A DNA stretch of 23,621 bases from a virus: positions 1 to 23,621 of IMG/VR virus record IMGVR_UViG_3300042896_001079; one strand, 5' to 3'. Under the pieces are notes generated by a model, which worked only from the letters and a program-made list of their open reading frames with translations, was not told where the DNA came from and ran no database searches. Position numbers and translations under genes: made by a program. Shown here in pieces: positions 8,016 to 17,032 of this stretch; the first letter of the stretch is position 1, and every line of letters begins with the position of its first letter.

Positions 8016-8888
8016 AACTTCTCCCAGCAGGCCTGCAGGTCCATTTGGATGACGGCACCACCACGCTGGCGTGGTGTTGGCGGATCGAACGGGCCGATGG
8101 CGCAGTGTTCGGTTTCACCGACCATGATCGCACTTTGCTGATCGTGGGCACCGCCTATGAACCCGACACTGGTTTCGCAGCCTCTGAAATCCGTGCCAGT
8201 GCCGATTTCTCAGTCGACGGGCAGGATGCCGAAGGCGCATTGCGCTCCGACCGGATCACCGAGACCGACATTCTGGACGGGCGCTGGGACAACGCGGCGA
8301 TCGAGGTCTGGCGGGTCAACTGGGAGGATGTGGTGCAGCGCGTCCTCATGCGACGCGGCAATCTCGGCCAGATCAGGCGCGGCAAGCAGGTGTTCGTCGC
8401 CGAGGTGCGGTCGATGACGCATTTACTCAATCAACCGGTCGGGCGAACCTACCAGTATTATTGTGACGCGGAACTCGGCGATGCGCGCTGCGGGGTCAAT
8501 CTGGCGGCACCCAGCTATTCGGGCAGCGGATCGGTGACTGCGGCTTCGGACGTTCACGACCGCGGGCCTTGGCGGTTTCTCCGCGAGCTGGTTTGCCCTC
8601 GGCCGGGTGGAATGGACCAGCGGTGCCAATGCCGGGCGCCGGGCCGAAGTGTCGATCCATGCAAGCACGGCCGGGGTCGCCCAGATCACTTTGATTGAAG
8701 CGCCGGTGCGCGCGATCGCGCCGGGCGATGGGTTTTTTATCCAGGCGGGATGCGACAAGCAGTTCGCGACCTGCGGTGCCAAATTCGGCAATGGCGTGAA
8801 CTTCCGCGGTTTCCCCTCAATCCCGGGCGACGACACCATCGTGCGCTATCCGACGCAAGGCGATGGCAGCACGGGGCAGCCGCTATGA
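8012..8888 (+). pseudogene. DUF2163/TIGR02218 tail hub protein (GTA ORFg13-like), frameshifted
   Basis: The first part (from MKLLPAGLQVHLDDGTTTLA to SGSVTAASD) and the last part (from TFTTAGLGGFSASWFALGRV through VEWTSGANAGRRAEV to the end) are both typical of DUF2163 baseplate hub proteins, but they lie in different frames. The switch falls at about 8546-8552. Without repair, translation from 8012 leaves the family sequence there and stops at 8698 after about 50 unrelated residues. Inserting eight bases, by duplicating CGGACGTT, restores ...ASDVRTFTTAGL... and a protein of about 294 residues, close to the family length. The GTA homologue binds the distal tail ring and the megaprotein, so loss would be expected to stop tail assembly. 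A sequencing error is the main alternative. Confidence 0.8.
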
Positions 8889-9313
8889 TCTTTGCATCTG
8901 CCGACCGGGTTGTCGCCGCTGCACGGGTCTGGCTTGGCACGCCTTACGTGCATCAGGCGAGCGTATTGGGCGCGGGCTGCGACTGCCTCGGTCTTGCCCG
9001 CGGCGTCTGGCGCGACTTACATGGGCCTGAACCTGTCACCCCGCCGCCCTACACCCGCGACTGGGGCGAGGCGGGCGGGGCGGAAGTGCTGGCGGAGGCC
9101 GCGCGGCGCTTCCTATTGGAAATCCCGATCTCGGCGGCCGGGCCCGGGGCGCTGATCCTGTTTCGCATGGCCCGTGGCGCCCCCGCCAAGCATTGCGGCA
9201 TCCGCAGCGAGACCGGCCTGATCCACGCCTACGAGGGCGCGGGCGTCATTGAAGAACCATGGAGCCCGATTTGGGCGCGCAGAGCAGCCTTCGCTTTTCA
9301 CTATCCGGAGTAA
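8885..9313 (+). CDS. NlpC/P60 family phage cell wall peptidase (GTA ORFg14-like)
   Basis: The 142-residue product is a short NlpC/P60 cysteine peptidase. Catalytic residues are visible: Cys34 in GAGCDCLGLARGVW, His103 in AKHCGIRS, and His114 in GLIHAYEGAG as the likely third position. The N-terminus (ADRVVAAARVWLGTPYVHQA) is the usual start of the family. In phage tails and the GTA, this protein sits at the tip and opens peptidoglycan during DNA entry. The ATG at 8885 overlaps the hub gene stop by four bases. A longer frame starting at 8750 merely runs back through the hub gene. Confidence 0.9.
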   Translation: MIFASADRVVAAARVWLGTPYVHQASVLGAGCDCLGLARGVWRDLHGPEPVTPPPYTRDWGEAGGAEVLAEAARRFLLEIPISAAGPGALILFRMARGAPAKHCGIRSETGLIHAYEGAGVIEEPWSPIWARRAAFAFHYPE

Positions 9314-9319
9314 ACCACC

Positions 9320-12300
9320 ATGGCAGCAATCCTTCTCGGCGGCATCGGCTCGGCGCTGGGCGCAGGCTTTGGCGGCACGTTCCTTGGTCTTTCGGGTGCC
9401 GTGATAGGCGGCGGCCTCGGTTCGCTGATCGGCACCGCGATCGACTCTCGCATCATCTCGTCCTTCACGCCCGATCAGCGGCAGGAAGGCGCGCGGCTGG
9501 ATGAATTGCGTGTCACCAGCGCCACTGAAGGCGCGGTGATCCCGAGAGTCTATGGCCGGATGCGGGTCGGTGGCAACATCATCTGGGCCACGGATTTCCG
9601 CGAAGTTTATTCCGAAACCCGCCAGGGCGGCGGCGGAAAAGGCGGCGGTGGCGGCGTGGTGGTCGAGGAGTACAGCTATTTCGCGAGCATCGCTGTCGCA
9701 ATTGCAACCGGGCCGATTGGTGGGATCGGTCGCATCTGGGCCGATGGCAGCGCGTTTGATGTGCCCGGCGCTGTCTGGCGGCTGCACCGCGGCACGGAAA
9801 CCCAGATGCCCGATCCGTTCATCGAAGCGACGATGGGCGCTGGCCTTGCCCCCGCCTATCGCGGCACGGCCTACATCGTGTTCGAAAACCTCGCTTTGGC
9901 GACGTTCGGCAACCGGCTGCCGCAGCTTTCCTTCGAGGTCTATCGCCCCAGCGAGGAGCCCGACAGCGCCGAGCAGCTTCTCACGGCGGTGAACATGATC
10001 CCGTCCTCGGGCGAGTTCATCTACGCCACCGAACCGATCACCCGGGCGGTAAGCGGCGGCGCAGTGCTGCCCGAGAACGTGAATTCGACCGGCGGGCAGT
10101 GCGATTTCCTGACCTCGCTCGATCAGTTGGAAGCCACGGCGCCAAACTGCAAATCGGTGTCGCTCGTGGTGGCGTGGTTCGGCACCGACCTGCGGGCGGG
10201 CAGTTGTCAGATCAGGCCGGGCGTGGAAACCGCGACCAAGGTGACTGCACCGAAGCTCTGGCAGGTAAACGGGGTGGCTCGTTCCGCCGCCTATGTCGTC
10301 TCGCAAATCAGTGGCAGCCCTGCCTATGGCGGAACGCCGAGCGACTTTTCCGTGGTGCAGGCTATTCAGGAACTGAAAGCCCGCGGGTTTCGGGTGACGT
10401 TCTATCCGTTCCTGCTGATGGATGTGCCCGAGGCCAACACGCTGCCCAACCCCTATTCGAACAACGCCGCGGCGCTGGGCCAGCCGAAATACCCCTGGCG
10501 GGGCCGGATCACTTGCTCGCCCGCCGCAGGGTTTGTTGGCACGGTCGACAAGACCGGGGCGGCGTCCAGTCAGGTATCGGCGTTCTTTGGGGCGGCAGTG
10601 CCTGCCAATTTCGCGGTGTCGGGCACGACGGTGTCCTGGACCGGATCGCCTTCCGACTGGGGCCTGCGCCGGATGATGCTGCACTACGCGCACCTCTGTG
10701 TGGCGGCCGGTGGTGTCGATGCATTCCTGATCGGCAGCGAGTTGCGCGGGTTGACCCAGATCCGATCCGGCGCCAGCACCTATCCGGCCGTCACCGCCCT
10801 GCAAAGCCTCGCGGCGGCTTGCCGGTCGATCTTGGGCGCAGGCACCAAGATCAGCTATGCGGCCGACTGGTCGGAATATTTCGGCCACCAGCCACAAGAT
10901 GGTACGAACGATCTGTTCTTTCACCTCGATCCGCTCTGGGCAGATGCCAACACCGACTTCGTCGGCATCGACAACTATATGCCACTGTCGGATTGGCGTG
11001 ACGGCGATCAGCATCTCGACGCCCTCGCAGGCTGGCCCGCGATCTATGATCTGCCCTATCTGCAGTCGAACATCGAAGGCGGCGAAGGGTTCGACTGGTT
11101 CTATGCCTCCGACGCGGATCGCGCCGCTCAGATACGCACGCCGGTCACCGACGGCGCCTATGGCAAGCCATGGGTGTTTCGGACCAAGGATGTCCGTAGC
11201 TGGTGGCAAAATCCGCACTTCAACCGGCCCGGCGGGGTGCAGAGCGGATCGCCAACCGCATGGGTGCCGCAATCGAAACCGGTCCGCTTCACCGAAGCTG
11301 GGGCACCCGCAGTCGATCGCGGCACCAACCAGCCGAACGTGTTCTATGACCCGAAATCCTCGGAATCCTTCCTGCCCTACTTTTCGCGGGGCTATCAGGA
11401 TGATCTCGTGCAGCGGCGATACATCGAGGCACTCTATCCCTATTGGAACGACCCCGCGAAAAATCCAGCATCGGGGCTGTTCGCGGGCCGGATGATCGAC
11501 ACTGCCGAAATCGCCATCTGGACATGGGACGCCCGGCCCTACCCGGCCTTCCCGGTGCGGTCCGACGTCTGGTCCGACATCGACAACTACCGGCTGGGCC
11601 ATTGGCTGACCGGCCGGATCGGCGGCTGCGGCTTGGCCGAGCTGGTCCGCGAACTCTGCCTTACCGGCGGCGTGCCGCTGGATCTGATCGACGTGACGCA
11701 ACTGGCGGCCACCGTACCGGGCTACGCCATCACCGCCATTGAAAGCGCCCGGGCGTCGATTGCGCCGCTGGCGCAGTTCTACGGCTTTGACGTTGTCGAA
11801 ACCGGCGGCCAGTTGCGTTTCGTGCCACGCGGCCGGGCCGCAGTGGCCCAGATCGCCCCCGACACGCTGGTGATCACCGATCGGAACGCGGAGGACATCA
11901 GCTTCACCCGGGCGCAGGAGACCGAATTGCCCCGCGCGTTGAAATGGCGGCTGCTGATGCCGGATGAGGATTATGGATCGCTGTCGGTTGAGGCACGCCG
12001 GATTACGGTCGACACCGCCCGGGTGCGGACCGAGCAGTTTCCGATCGTCTATCCAGCCGCCTTGGCCGATCGGGCGGCACGCCGCTCACTTTATGAGGAA
12101 TGGGTGGGCCGCGAGGATGCCGCCTTTGCCCTGCCGCCGTCCCGTCTGGCACTGGACCCCACCGACGTGATCCGCCTCGAACATGACGACCGGACGCCCG
12201 ACTATGTGATTGCCCGGATCACTGATGGCGGCGCGCGGCGCATTGAGGCCAAGCGCACCGATCAGACCCTCTATGATCTGCCGCCGGGCCCGGAGCGCAC

Positions 12301-13264
12301 TCCGGCCTTCATTGCGCCGACGGTGTTCGGCCCTCCGGCGGCGATCCTGATGAACCTGCCGCAACTGGCCGACGATATCCCGGCCCACCGCCCCTATGCC
12401 GCAGTCTTTGCCGCCCCTTGGTATGGATCGGCGCTGATCTGGCGCAGCCCGTCCAGTGACGGCTTCATGGCGCTGGGCACACTGGGCCAGCCCGCCAGGC
12501 TCGGCACGCTGGCCTTCGACTTCTTTTCCGGACCGGTCTGGCGCTTTGATGATGGCAACGAGCTGTGGGTCGATATCACTGCGGGCACCTTCAGCAACCT
12601 CGACAACGAGGCCTTGCTCGCCGGGGGCAATCCACTTGCGATTGAGGCCGCACCCGGCATCTGGGAGATCATCCAGTTTGGCACCGCCGCATTGCAAAGC
12701 CCCGGCCGTTGGAAGCTGACACACCTCTTGCGCGGCCAGTTCGGGACAGAAGATGCCATCGCCAATCCGGCCCCAGCCGGGGCACAGGTGGTGGTCCTAA
12801 AAAGCGCTGTGGTGCCGGTCGCGATCGTGGAAAGCGATGTCGGCCTGCCCGCGAACTGGCGGATTGGTCCGTCAACGGTCGCAGCCGCCGATCCGCTGAA
12901 CCTGCAACTGGCCTTCACGCCATCAGGGCGCGGCCTGCGCCCGTTCAGCCCGGCGCAGCTGCGCGGGATGCCACAGCCAGGGGGCGATTGGCTGCTGACC
13001 TGGCTGCGGCGCACCCGGGCCAGCAGCGGCGACAGTTGGGTGCTGGTCGATGTGCCGCTTGGCGAAACTACCGAGGCCTATGATCTGGAAATCCTGAACG
13101 GCGCTGCGGTTGTGCGGACAGTGTCCGGAATCGCCATGCCCTCGTTCCTCTACACCGCCGCGATGATGGCCACCGATTTCGGCGGGCCGGTCACAACATT
13201 GCGTTTCCGCGTCTATCAGATCGGCGCGCTGGGCCGCGGAGCGGCCGCCGAAGCCTTCGTCTGA
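9320..13264 (+). CDS. Tail tip/host specificity megaprotein with GTA TIM-barrel-like domain (ORFg15-like)
   Basis: At 1314 residues this is the longest gene. It opens with a Gly/Ala-rich hydrophobic segment (residues about 5-45), then LRVTSATEGAVIPRVYGRMR, typical of tail tip proteins. The central part holds the GTA TIM-barrel-like domain (YAADWSEYFGH near residue 513, FVGIDNYMPLSDWRDG near 550, WTWDARPYPAFPVR near 735). The later part matches the phage-tail_3 region (about 800-1000) and a C-terminal beta-rich region. The GTA homologue is the central baseplate megaprotein that contacts the host receptor. The ATG lies six bases after the NlpC stop. The large antisense frame here is a by-product of codon bias. 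Confidence 0.92.
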   Translation: MAAILLGGIGSALGAGFGGTFLGLSGAVIGGGLGSLIGTAIDSRIISSFTPDQRQEGARLDELRVTSATEGAVIPRVYGRMRVGGNIIWATDFREVYSETRQGGGGKGGGGGVVVEEYSYFASIAVAIATGPIGGIGRIWADGSAFDVPGAVWRLHRGTETQMPDPFIEATMGAGLAPAYRGTAYIVFENLALATFGNRLPQLSFEVYRPSEEPDSAEQLLTAVNMIPSSGEFIYATEPITRAVSGGAVLPENVNSTGGQCDFLTSLDQLEATAPNCKSVSLVVAWFGTDLRAGSCQIRPGVETATKVTAPKLWQVNGVARSAAYVVSQISGSPAYGGTPSDFSVVQAIQELKARGFRVTFYPFLLMDVPEANTLPNPYSNNAAALGQPKYPWRGRITCSPAAGFVGTVDKTGAASSQVSAFFGAAVPANFAVSGTTVSWTGSPSDWGLRRMMLHYAHLCVAAGGVDAFLIGSELRGLTQIRSGASTYPAVTALQSLAAACRSILGAGTKISYAADWSEYFGHQPQDGTNDLFFHLDPLWADANTDFVGIDNYMPLSDWRDGDQHLDALAGWPAIYDLPYLQSNIEGGEGFDWFYASDADRAAQIRTPVTDGAYGKPWVFRTKDVRSWWQNPHFNRPGGVQSGSPTAWVPQSKPVRFTEAGAPAVDRGTNQPNVFYDPKSSESFLPYFSRGYQDDLVQRRYIEALYPYWNDPAKNPASGLFAGRMIDTAEIAIWTWDARPYPAFPVRSDVWSDIDNYRLGHWLTGRIGGCGLAELVRELCLTGGVPLDLIDVTQLAATVPGYAITAIESARASIAPLAQFYGFDVVETGGQLRFVPRGRAAVAQIAPDTLVITDRNAEDISFTRAQETELPRALKWRLLMPDEDYGSLSVEARRITVDTARVRTEQFPIVYPAALADRAARRSLYEEWVGREDAAFALPPSRLALDPTDVIRLEHDDRTPDYVIARITDGGARRIEAKRTDQTLYDLPPGPERTPAFIAPTVFGPPAAILMNLPQLADDIPAHRPYAAVFAAPWYGSALIWRSPSSDGFMALGTLGQPARLGTLAFDFFSGPVWRFDDGNELWVDITAGTFSNLDNEALLAGGNPLAIEAAPGIWEIIQFGTAALQSPGRWKLTHLLRGQFGTEDAIANPAPAGAQVVVLKSAVVPVAIVESDVGLPANWRIGPSTVAAADPLNLQLAFTPSGRGLRPFSPAQLRGMPQPGGDWLLTWLRRTRASSGDSWVLVDVPLGETTEAYDLEILNGAAVVRTVSGIAMPSFLYTAAMMATDFGGPVTTLRFRVYQIGALGRGAAAEAFV

Positions 13265-13295
13265 TCCTTTCCCCTAAAACCTTGGAGGCATTGGC

Positions 13296-15224
13296 ATGAG
13301 CCAATCCACGAATCTTGCGCTGCCCTATCTCGGGGCCAGCCAATCGCAAAAGCATGTCACGGTGAACGAGAGCCTGCGGTTTCTCGATGTGCTGGTGCAG
13401 ATCGCTATCAAAAGTGCTGCCCTGTCCGCCCCGCCAGGCGCGCCAGCCGACGGCCAGCGCTGGATCATCGGGCCCGCCCCCACCGGTCTCTGGGTCGGGC
13501 GCGCGACCCAGATCGCCGCCTGGCAGGACGGGGCGTGGGTCTTCTATGCCCCGAAGGATGGCTGGCTTGCCTGGAACGAGGCCACGCTCAATTCGCTGGT
13601 GTTCAGCGCGGGGGCATGGGTGTCGCTGATTGGTGCGCTATTGGCCGCGGGCGTGGCCGATAGCGCCTTCACGCTGACCGATGATGCCGATCCGTCCAAG
13701 AAAGCGACGTTCGAACTGGCAGGCATCACCACTGGCACGACCCGGACCTTTACCCTGCCCAACACCACCAGCGAGTTGGCGATCCTCGCAGGCACCCAGA
13801 CCTTTACGGGCAACAAGACGTTCACCGGCACGCTGACAGCCTCCGGCACGGTAACGGTTTCCGCGGCGGCCGCCACGATCGGCACGGCCACCACGACTGC
13901 CACCTACGGCATGGGCACCGGTGCAACGACGACCGGCCTGACCAAGACCGTCAACCTAGGCACCGGTGGCGCGTCGGGATCGACCACGGTCGTGAACATC
14001 GGCCCGGTCGCGGCAGGCGCAGGCGGCACGACGGTGGTGAATACGCCGACGGTCACCTTTGCCAATGCGGTCACGCAGGTCGGCATGCCGCAGGCAAACC
14101 TCACCTCGCAGCTGCTGGGCCTCGGTGGCGCCACCGCCGACAGCTATAACCGGATGTCGATCAACACCCCGGCCATGCTCTTCAACAACGCCGGTGCCGG
14201 GATCGAGGCAACGGTCAACAAGGCGGCCCCCGCCAATGACGCGGCCTTCGCCTTCAAGACCGGGTTTTCTGCGCGGGCGCTGATCGGGCTGCTGGGCGGC
14301 GACAACTTCGGCTTCAAGGTCAGCCCGGACGGCTCAGCCTTCTTTGACGCCATCACCATCGACCGCAGCAATGGTCAGGTCGAACTGCCGCAGCCCACCA
14401 TCCTGCCAGGACTGGCCGCAGCCCCTTCCCCGCCGCCGACGGGAAAGATCGCGGTCTATGCCCGCAACCGCGCAGGCGCGCCGTGGGTCGATGTCATGCG
14501 CCCGTCCGGACGGGATTTCCCGCTGCAGCCGCATTTCGGGGTGAACCGGATTGCGAACTGGTCGCCGTCGGTCACCACCACGATCACCACCGAAGGTCTG
14601 CCGATCACTTCCGTCGGCACGGTCTCGCATCCCACACTGGCAGCCACCAACCTCGCGGCCAGCATGCGGCGCTGGCGTCTGACCTCGGCTGCAGTGGTGG
14701 ATTCGGTCGCAGAACAGCGATCTGCGGGCTGGGCCTGCTGGCGCGGCAATGCGGCAGGCCTCGGCGGCTGGACCTTCGTCACCCGGCTCTCATTGACCAC
14801 ACTGCAGGCGACCGGGATGGGATTTTTCGGCCTCTATGGCTCCACGGCCGCGCTGGCCGCCACACTGACCCTGGCCACAGTGCTGAATTGCATCGGCATC
14901 GGCTTTCAGCGCGGCACCCATGCCAACTGGCAGCTGGTGGCCAATGACGGCACCGGCGCACCGACCCTTACCGACCTGGGCGCCAGCTTTGCCATCGCGA
15001 CCGGCGGGGTGCTGACGCTCTATGTCGCTGCAGCACCGAATGCCGCCTCGGTCTGGGTCCGGCTGGTCAATGAGGTTTCGGGCGCCGTGTTTGAGGCCGA
15101 AATCACCGCCGATCTGCCCGCCAACACGCAGTTCCTCTCGCCCCGCCTTTACCTAAACACCGGCGCCACCGCGGCGGCCGTCGCCTACGACTGCTCCGGC
15201 GTCTACGTCGAAACCGATTATTGA
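13296..15224 (+). CDS. Tail fibre/receptor-binding protein with N-terminal DUF2793 domain
   Basis: The 642-residue product begins MSQSTNLALPYLGASQSQKH, the DUF2793 signature, and this domain spans about residues 1-110 (including DGWLAWNEATLNSLVFSAGA). Residues about 165-255 are Gly/Thr repeats such as GTGGASGSTTVVNIG, which look like a fibrous trimeric beta-structure. The C-terminal 190 residues form a Thr/Ala-rich beta domain likely to be the receptor-binding tip. A GGAGG site lies about 7 bases before the ATG. Position straight after the tail tip gene supports a fibre or spike role. The receptor is unknown. Confidence 0.85.
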   Translation: MSQSTNLALPYLGASQSQKHVTVNESLRFLDVLVQIAIKSAALSAPPGAPADGQRWIIGPAPTGLWVGRATQIAAWQDGAWVFYAPKDGWLAWNEATLNSLVFSAGAWVSLIGALLAAGVADSAFTLTDDADPSKKATFELAGITTGTTRTFTLPNTTSELAILAGTQTFTGNKTFTGTLTASGTVTVSAAAATIGTATTTATYGMGTGATTTGLTKTVNLGTGGASGSTTVVNIGPVAAGAGGTTVVNTPTVTFANAVTQVGMPQANLTSQLLGLGGATADSYNRMSINTPAMLFNNAGAGIEATVNKAAPANDAAFAFKTGFSARALIGLLGGDNFGFKVSPDGSAFFDAITIDRSNGQVELPQPTILPGLAAAPSPPPTGKIAVYARNRAGAPWVDVMRPSGRDFPLQPHFGVNRIANWSPSVTTTITTEGLPITSVGTVSHPTLAATNLAASMRRWRLTSAAVVDSVAEQRSAGWACWRGNAAGLGGWTFVTRLSLTTLQATGMGFFGLYGSTAALAATLTLATVLNCIGIGFQRGTHANWQLVANDGTGAPTLTDLGASFAIATGGVLTLYVAAAPNAASVWVRLVNEVSGAVFEAEITADLPANTQFLSPRLYLNTGATAAAVAYDCSGVYVETDY

Positions 15225-15236
15225 AGGACAAACCCC

Positions 15237-15545
15237 ATGGATGAGAAAACCACGATCTTGCAGGAGGTTGGCGCTGCTTTCCGCGACCACGGCGTGACCG
15301 CCGCGATCACAGCCCTTATCGGCGGCACGATCGCGCTGCTGGCCGCGGTCACGCGCAAGGCCTTTACCAACGACGCCATGCTGGCCCGGCTCGACCGGGA
15401 ACTCGCGGCGGAGCGTGACCGCGCCGATCGCCAGCGGGCCGAGGACCGCGACGACGATGCCGATCGGCTGGAACGCATCGAGACCGATATCCGCGCGATG
15501 CGCGATCTGATGTTTGAGGCCTTCCAGCGCGGCCGCACCGACTGA
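15237..15545 (+). CDS. Small protein with one membrane helix and charged coiled coil, possible lysis accessory
   Basis: The 102-residue product has one hydrophobic helix (about residues 19-38, TAAITALIGGTIALLAAVTR) followed by a strongly charged helical region (LDRELAAERDRADRQRAEDR and on), likely a coiled coil. It follows the fibre gene by 12 bases behind GAAGGA and precedes a terminator and the endolysin gene. This layout suggests a membrane protein of the lysis cassette, for example a holin-like or pinholin-type partner. No specific family was recognised, so the role is inferred from context only. Confidence 0.6.
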   Translation: MDEKTTILQEVGAAFRDHGVTAAITALIGGTIALLAAVTRKAFTNDAMLARLDRELAAERDRADRQRAEDRDDDADRLERIETDIRAMRDLMFEAFQRGRTD

Positions 15546-15579
15546 GAACCCGACCAACATTCCGATCCACCCGCACCTG

Positions 15580-15598
15580 CCCGCAAGGCGGGTTTTTT
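15580..15598 (+). terminator. Rho-independent terminator after the tail/lysis junction
   Basis: CCCGC, loop AAG, GCGGG form a five-pair G+C stem followed directly by six T residues. It stands 35 bases after the stop of the membrane protein gene and 33 bases before the endolysin ATG, so it may end or attenuate the structural transcript ahead of the lysis genes. Confidence 0.65.
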
Positions 15599-15630
15599 CA
15601 TGCCCGGCGACGGGCGAAAGGAGCCACCCC

Positions 15631-16284
15631 ATGAATATCGACACCCGCGATCCCCTCCGCTTGATCCAAAGCGGGCTGGAAAAGCTCGGCCATTCCCCCG
15701 GCGCCATTGATGGCCTCTGGGGCCTGCGCACCGCCCGGGCGATGAAAGCTCTGCTAGCCGCGAACGGTCGCGCGGCATCCGTGGCACCGCCCGGCCCGCT
15801 GCCCTGGATCACCGAAGCCAAATCCGCCCTCGGCCGTCACGAGGCCCGCGACCGGTCCTGGTTGATGGATTGGCTGAAACGCGACGGCCGGTCGCTGGGC
15901 GATCCCTCGAAGAACACGTGGTGCGGGGACTTCGTGGAAACCTGCATCCGCATGGCACTGCCCGACGAACCGCTGCTCGGCGCGCTGGGCACCAACCCCT
16001 ATTGGGCCCGGCATTGGTTGCAGTTCGGGCGCGAGGTGCAGCCGATCATCGGTGCCGTGCTGATCTTCGAACGCGGGTCCGGTGGCCACGTCGGTTTCGC
16101 GATCGGCCAGGACGATGCGCATTTCTATGTGCTGGGCGGCAACCAGTCCGACGCCGTGACCATCGCACGTGTCGCCAAGTCCCGCCTCCTCGGCGCGCGC
16201 TGGCCCGCAACCTACCCGCCCCGACAACTGCGCCTGCCGACGATGAAGCCGGGCGAATTCCTCGCAACCACCAATGAAACTTGA
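15631..16284 (+). CDS. Phage endolysin, TIGR02594/CHAP-like peptidase with N-terminal peptidoglycan-binding-like region
   Basis: The ATG at 15631 has AAAGGAG about 8 bases upstream and gives 217 residues; a longer frame from 15514 crosses the terminator and was rejected. Residues about 8-46 (LIQSGLEKLGHSPGAIDGLW...) resemble a peptidoglycan-binding type 1 repeat. The rest matches TIGR02594 proteins: Cys98 in NTWCGDFVETC as nucleophile, His153 in GGHVGFAIG, and Asn171 in LGGNQSDAV as the third residue. It should cut peptide bonds in peptidoglycan to release phage. The next gene, a small holin-like protein, starts 13 bases later. Confidence 0.85.
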   Translation: MNIDTRDPLRLIQSGLEKLGHSPGAIDGLWGLRTARAMKALLAANGRAASVAPPGPLPWITEAKSALGRHEARDRSWLMDWLKRDGRSLGDPSKNTWCGDFVETCIRMALPDEPLLGALGTNPYWARHWLQFGREVQPIIGAVLIFERGSGGHVGFAIGQDDAHFYVLGGNQSDAVTIARVAKSRLLGARWPATYPPRQLRLPTMKPGEFLATTNET

Positions 16285-16297
16285 ACCGGAGAACACC

Positions 16298-16474
16298 ATG
16301 CTGAAGCCTGCACTTCTGGCGTTGATCCGCCAAATTTTAACTGTCGCTGGCACCGCACTGGTCGCCAAGGGCTACGTCCAGGCATCCGAGGTCGAACCGG
16401 TGATCGGCGCGCTGCTGACCATCGGCTCAGTGATCTGGTCTGTCGCCGAAAAGCGCGGTCGGTATCGCACCTAG
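16298..16474 (+). CDS. Putative holin, Pam3-gp28 type
   Basis: The product from the ATG at 16298 (CGGAGA upstream) has 58 residues: LIRQILTVAGTALVAKGYVQ, then ASEVEPVIGALLTIGSVIWS and a basic end AEKRGRYRT. Two hydrophobic segments separated by a short polar turn and a basic C-terminus fit a small holin, and the pattern resembles the Pam3-gp28 group of putative holins. An ATG at 16274 in the same frame overlaps the endolysin end and lacks a ribosome binding site. It is the last clear phage morphogenesis/lysis gene in the window. Confidence 0.72.
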   Translation: MLKPALLALIRQILTVAGTALVAKGYVQASEVEPVIGALLTIGSVIWSVAEKRGRYRT

Positions 16475-16550
16475 CGACAGTGACAGCCTGCCTTCTGGGA
16501 ACGCAAATGGTTCGTCACTCCAGCGGAAGGCGGTCACGCGTGTCGAATTT

Positions 16551-16868
16551 GTGATCAATCAGCTCGTCCGAGCGGTTCCCGGCCCTCAGCCGACATTTGG
16601 TGAGCTATCGCCGCCCAACGAAAACGGCCATCCGGTTGCCTATCTTGGTGATTTTCTGAGCACCGTGCAGCGCCGCGTGAAAATCTGGAGAGCAGAACTG
16701 GCCAGATCCTTGGCGTTCGGAGACGGCGAGGCTGCGTCCCAACTGATGACCTCTGGCGCGCTGCGCCATGCGGAAGCCTCGCGCGTCAGAGGTCATCAGC
16801 AGTCACCCGAACTGTGGTTGAGTGAGCGCGACAATCCCCAGGAACATAGGTCTGAGGCAAGAACTTGA
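16551..16868 (+). CDS. Small hypothetical protein, doubtful
   Basis: A 105-codon frame from a GTG. The first two thirds read like a protein (LVRAVPGPQPTFGELSPPNE, then YLGDFLSTVQRRVKIWRAEL) with plausible alpha-helical periodicity, but no ribosome binding site is obvious and no family was recognised. The 3' part coincides with a long inverted repeat at 16743-16799, so that part may have an RNA or DNA role instead. The frame is open upstream of the GTG, so a different start or a decayed gene is possible. Confidence 0.3.
   Translation: MINQLVRAVPGPQPTFGELSPPNENGHPVAYLGDFLSTVQRRVKIWRAELARSLAFGDGEAASQLMTSGALRHAEASRVRGHQQSPELWLSERDNPQEHRSEART
16743..16799. repeat. 18-bp near-perfect inverted repeat with 21-base loop
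   Basis: CTGATGACCTCTGGCGCG at 16743-16760 pairs with CGCGTCAGAGGTCATCAG at 16782-16799 with only one G.U/mismatch position. No T-run follows, so it is not a standard intrinsic terminator. It may be a recombinase or regulator site or a structured RNA. Confidence 0.7.
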
Positions 16869-17032
16869 TTCCTCAGAAACATCTCTGGCTGCGACAGTAC
16901 GGCCTCGCATCTTGATCGTCGTGCTACAGTTTCTCGTTCCAGCCAATAAAACCAACGCCGTGTGCGAATGGGCGGGGTTGTCCGGTCACTCTGAAAGGAC
17001 CAAGTTAGAGGCCTGTCCCTTCAGGAGATCCG

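Noticed and set aside
9113-11701. 862-codon antisense frame on the minus strand
   Set aside because: It mirrors the tail tip gene, whose family motifs are clear. High G+C and codon bias create long antisense frames, and its translation has no recognisable family pattern.
1-16474. Interpretation as a gene transfer agent cluster
   Set aside because: Only the tail-tip genes follow the GTA g12-g15 order. The head genes (DUF2190, DUF6441), the DUF2793 fibre, lysis genes, morons and nearby tRNA attachment remnant fit a siphovirus prophage better.
16743-16799. Inverted repeat as a rho-independent terminator
   Set aside because: The loop is 21 bases and no T-run follows on either strand.
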